Shown: positions 46,667-47,877 of the stretch, piece by piece
How the letters are laid out: every line of letters starts with the position of its first letter
Numbering within the stretch: the first letter of the stretch is position 1
Origin: Candidatus Binatia bacterium
GTDB lineage: Bacteria > Desulfobacterota > Binatia > UBA1149 > JAJCZL01
Assembly: GCA_028278325.1 (NCBI GenBank)
Contig: JANQEO010000082.1
Location: 1 to 47,877, forward strand
DNA length: 47,877 nt
Direction of reading: 5' to 3'
Position numbers and translations under genes: made by a program
Notes under the pieces: model-generated
What the model saw: the letters and a program-made list of their open reading frames with translations, nothing else
Database searches by the model: none
Told to the model about the DNA's origin: nothing

Positions 46667-47877
46667 ATGGGATTTTTTCGGTTAAGAATCGGTTTCCTTT
46701 CGACTAGCCTGCCGCTGGTTCTGGCTCTCTTGGTGGCTCTGGCCCACAGCGATGCATCAGCGCTCACCAACACGGAACTGCGATGCCAGCGAGCGATCGG
46801 CTCCCAGTCCACGAAGTATGTCGACCGCACCATACGGGCGCGGCAAGACTGCCAGTTCCGCATCATGAAGGGCGAGATCTCGCCGATGATCGATTGCATA
46901 AACGGCGACGGCGATGATGAAGCCGTTGCCGACATCGTAAGAGCCGAGTCCAAACTGTCGGCGGCATTGCCGCGTCGCTGCGACGGCCTCGACCTGACCG
47001 CCCTGGGTTTCCCCGGCATATGCGGCGGCGGCGGTGCAACCTTCACCGTCAGCGCTCTGGAAGACTGCATCAAGCGGGTCATGAACGAGAACGCAGTGGA
47101 GCTTCTCAACTACGAGTATCCACCGCTTCCCGGCCTCACCGAGAACCCCGAGCGTTCCTGTATTCATCGTGTAGGGCGTCGTTCGGCCCGCATGTCGACG
47201 CGCGAGCTGCGCGCCCGGCAGAAGTGTCTGGCTACCGAAGCCAAACTGTCGGATTTCCAGGCGGACAACCTCGAGTGCCGAAAACTCATCGTGCCCGAAG
47301 GCCCGGGCACCGGTGACTCTCGCACCGACCGCGCGATACTGCGCGCCCAGGTGGCCCTCCTGTCGGGCATTCCCGAAGGATGCACCAGCGTCAACGTAAA
47401 CGATCTCGGCTACACCGACGATTGTATCGACCCCAACGGTCCGCCTTTCAACATACTCGACCTCAAGATCTGCGAGTTCGATGAGCACCGCTTCCGCGTG
47501 GCCGAGATGCTCGAGGTGTCCTACCCGAGTCCTCCCGAATGCGGCAATGGAGTCATAGAGGACGTCGAGGAATGTGACGACGGCAACGACGTCGATACCG
47601 ACGCATGCATAGACTGCGTTCTCGCTACATGCGGGGACGATGCCGTGTGCAGTGATGCGTCTTGCACCAGCGGCCCGGGCGGCGGCCCCGAGGAATGCGA
47701 TGACGCAAATGCCAGTGATTCCGACGCTTGCTTGAGCGACTGCTCGGTGGCGACCTGCGGAGACGGAGCCGAGTGCACCGACGCCGGCTGTACGACGGGC
47801 CCCGACGGAGGGCCTGAAGAATGTGATGACGGAAACGCGAGCAATAACGACGCCTGCCTGAACGATTGCGCCGATGC
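46667..47877 (+). CDS. Secreted Cys-rich repeat protein (3' partial)
   Basis: The frame is open from ATG 46667 to the window end (over 400 residues). The N-terminus has a signal peptide (FLSTSLPLVLALLVALAHSDASA). Residues of about 35-285 form a Cys-containing domain with two LRCQRAI/KCLATEA-like helical repeats (the pairs QRAIGSQSTKYVDRTIRARQDC and KCLATEAKLSDFQ are similar in layout). From about residue 290 come Myxococcus-type cysteine-rich repeats: three units of the form CGNG or CGDG ... EECDDGN ... DAC..DC. The start was chosen for its signal peptide and the upstream promoter. It is probably exported to the cell surface. Confidence 0.85.
   Translation, partial: MGFFRLRIGFLSTSLPLVLALLVALAHSDASALTNTELRCQRAIGSQSTKYVDRTIRARQDCQFRIMKGEISPMIDCINGDGDDEAVADIVRAESKLSAALPRRCDGLDLTALGFPGICGGGGATFTVSALEDCIKRVMNENAVELLNYEYPPLPGLTENPERSCIHRVGRRSARMSTRELRARQKCLATEAKLSDFQADNLECRKLIVPEGPGTGDSRTDRAILRAQVALLSGIPEGCTSVNVNDLGYTDDCIDPNGPPFNILDLKICEFDEHRFRVAEMLEVSYPSPPECGNGVIEDVEECDDGNDVDTDACIDCVLATCGDDAVCSDASCTSGPGGGPEECDDANASDSDACLSDCSVATCGDGAECTDAGCTTGPDGGPEECDDGNASNNDACLNDCAD

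Overview
The window is high-GC DNA, densely coding on both strands. GTG and TTG starts are common, many gene pairs overlap by 1-4 bases, and secreted or outer-membrane proteins are frequent. Myxococcus-type cysteine-rich repeats, a dockerin-like C-terminus, DUF1329, family III CoA-transferases, an LLM flavin oxidoreductase, a DDN-like nitroreductase and a meta-cleavage-type aromatic operon together suggest an uncultured deltaproteobacterium-like lineage (Binatota, Desulfobacterota or Myxococcota in the broad sense). This placement is inferred from gene content; there is no rRNA in the window.

Left flank (1-18545): a 5'-truncated family III CoA-transferase, DUF4404, a methyltransferase divergent from a formyltransferase plus class I amidotransferase pair, an HPF/RaiA-like protein, an LLM oxidoreductase, a FecR-like exported protein, a tandem glutaredoxin/GST-N protein, a secreted TolB-like propeller, a P-II protein behind a near-consensus sigma-54 promoter, a small HExxH protein, a DDN-like nitroreductase coupled to a DUF1329 protein, an RRM protein with a structured upstream region and a clear terminator, a soluble PAS histidine kinase, a large secreted cysteine-rich protein, TadA and tRNA-Ser(CGA).

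Genomic island (18546-29076): it lies between the intact tRNA-Ser and a perfect 60-bp copy of the tRNA 3' half. Short tandem TGATGGGACTT-like repeats, candidate integrase arm sites, lie just inside both ends, yet I find no integrase gene. Cargo: an HNH endonuclease, a four-TM protein next to a lipoprotein metallophosphoesterase and another membrane-anchored protein, a toxin-antitoxin-SecB-like chaperone (TAC) operon with a palindromic operator and two further genes, an SDH_sah/ClpP-fold serine protease with a small partner, a ribbon-helix-helix protein, a small exported protein with a bidirectional terminator, and a frameshifted alpha/beta hydrolase remnant. Many of these have the look of defence or addiction genes. 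The right end carries a third, partial att-like copy and ~110-bp-period repeats, which suggest repeated use of this tRNA site.

Right flank (29137-47877): DUF2867; a fumarylacetoacetate hydrolase, FAD hydroxylase and VOC dioxygenase operon; a large secreted protein preceded by a promoter-like element and a palindrome, followed by a TetR regulator; an SGNH-like plus MBOAT O-acylation pair; a small lipoprotein; an aldehyde dehydrogenase; a bufferin-type copper-binding RiPP operon (BufA2, the MNIO enzyme BufB, BufC); a Lon-substrate-domain, small membrane, ArsC-like and HAD gene run; an alpha-methylacyl-CoA racemase-type CoA-transferase; and a secreted cysteine-rich repeat protein that runs off the end of the window.
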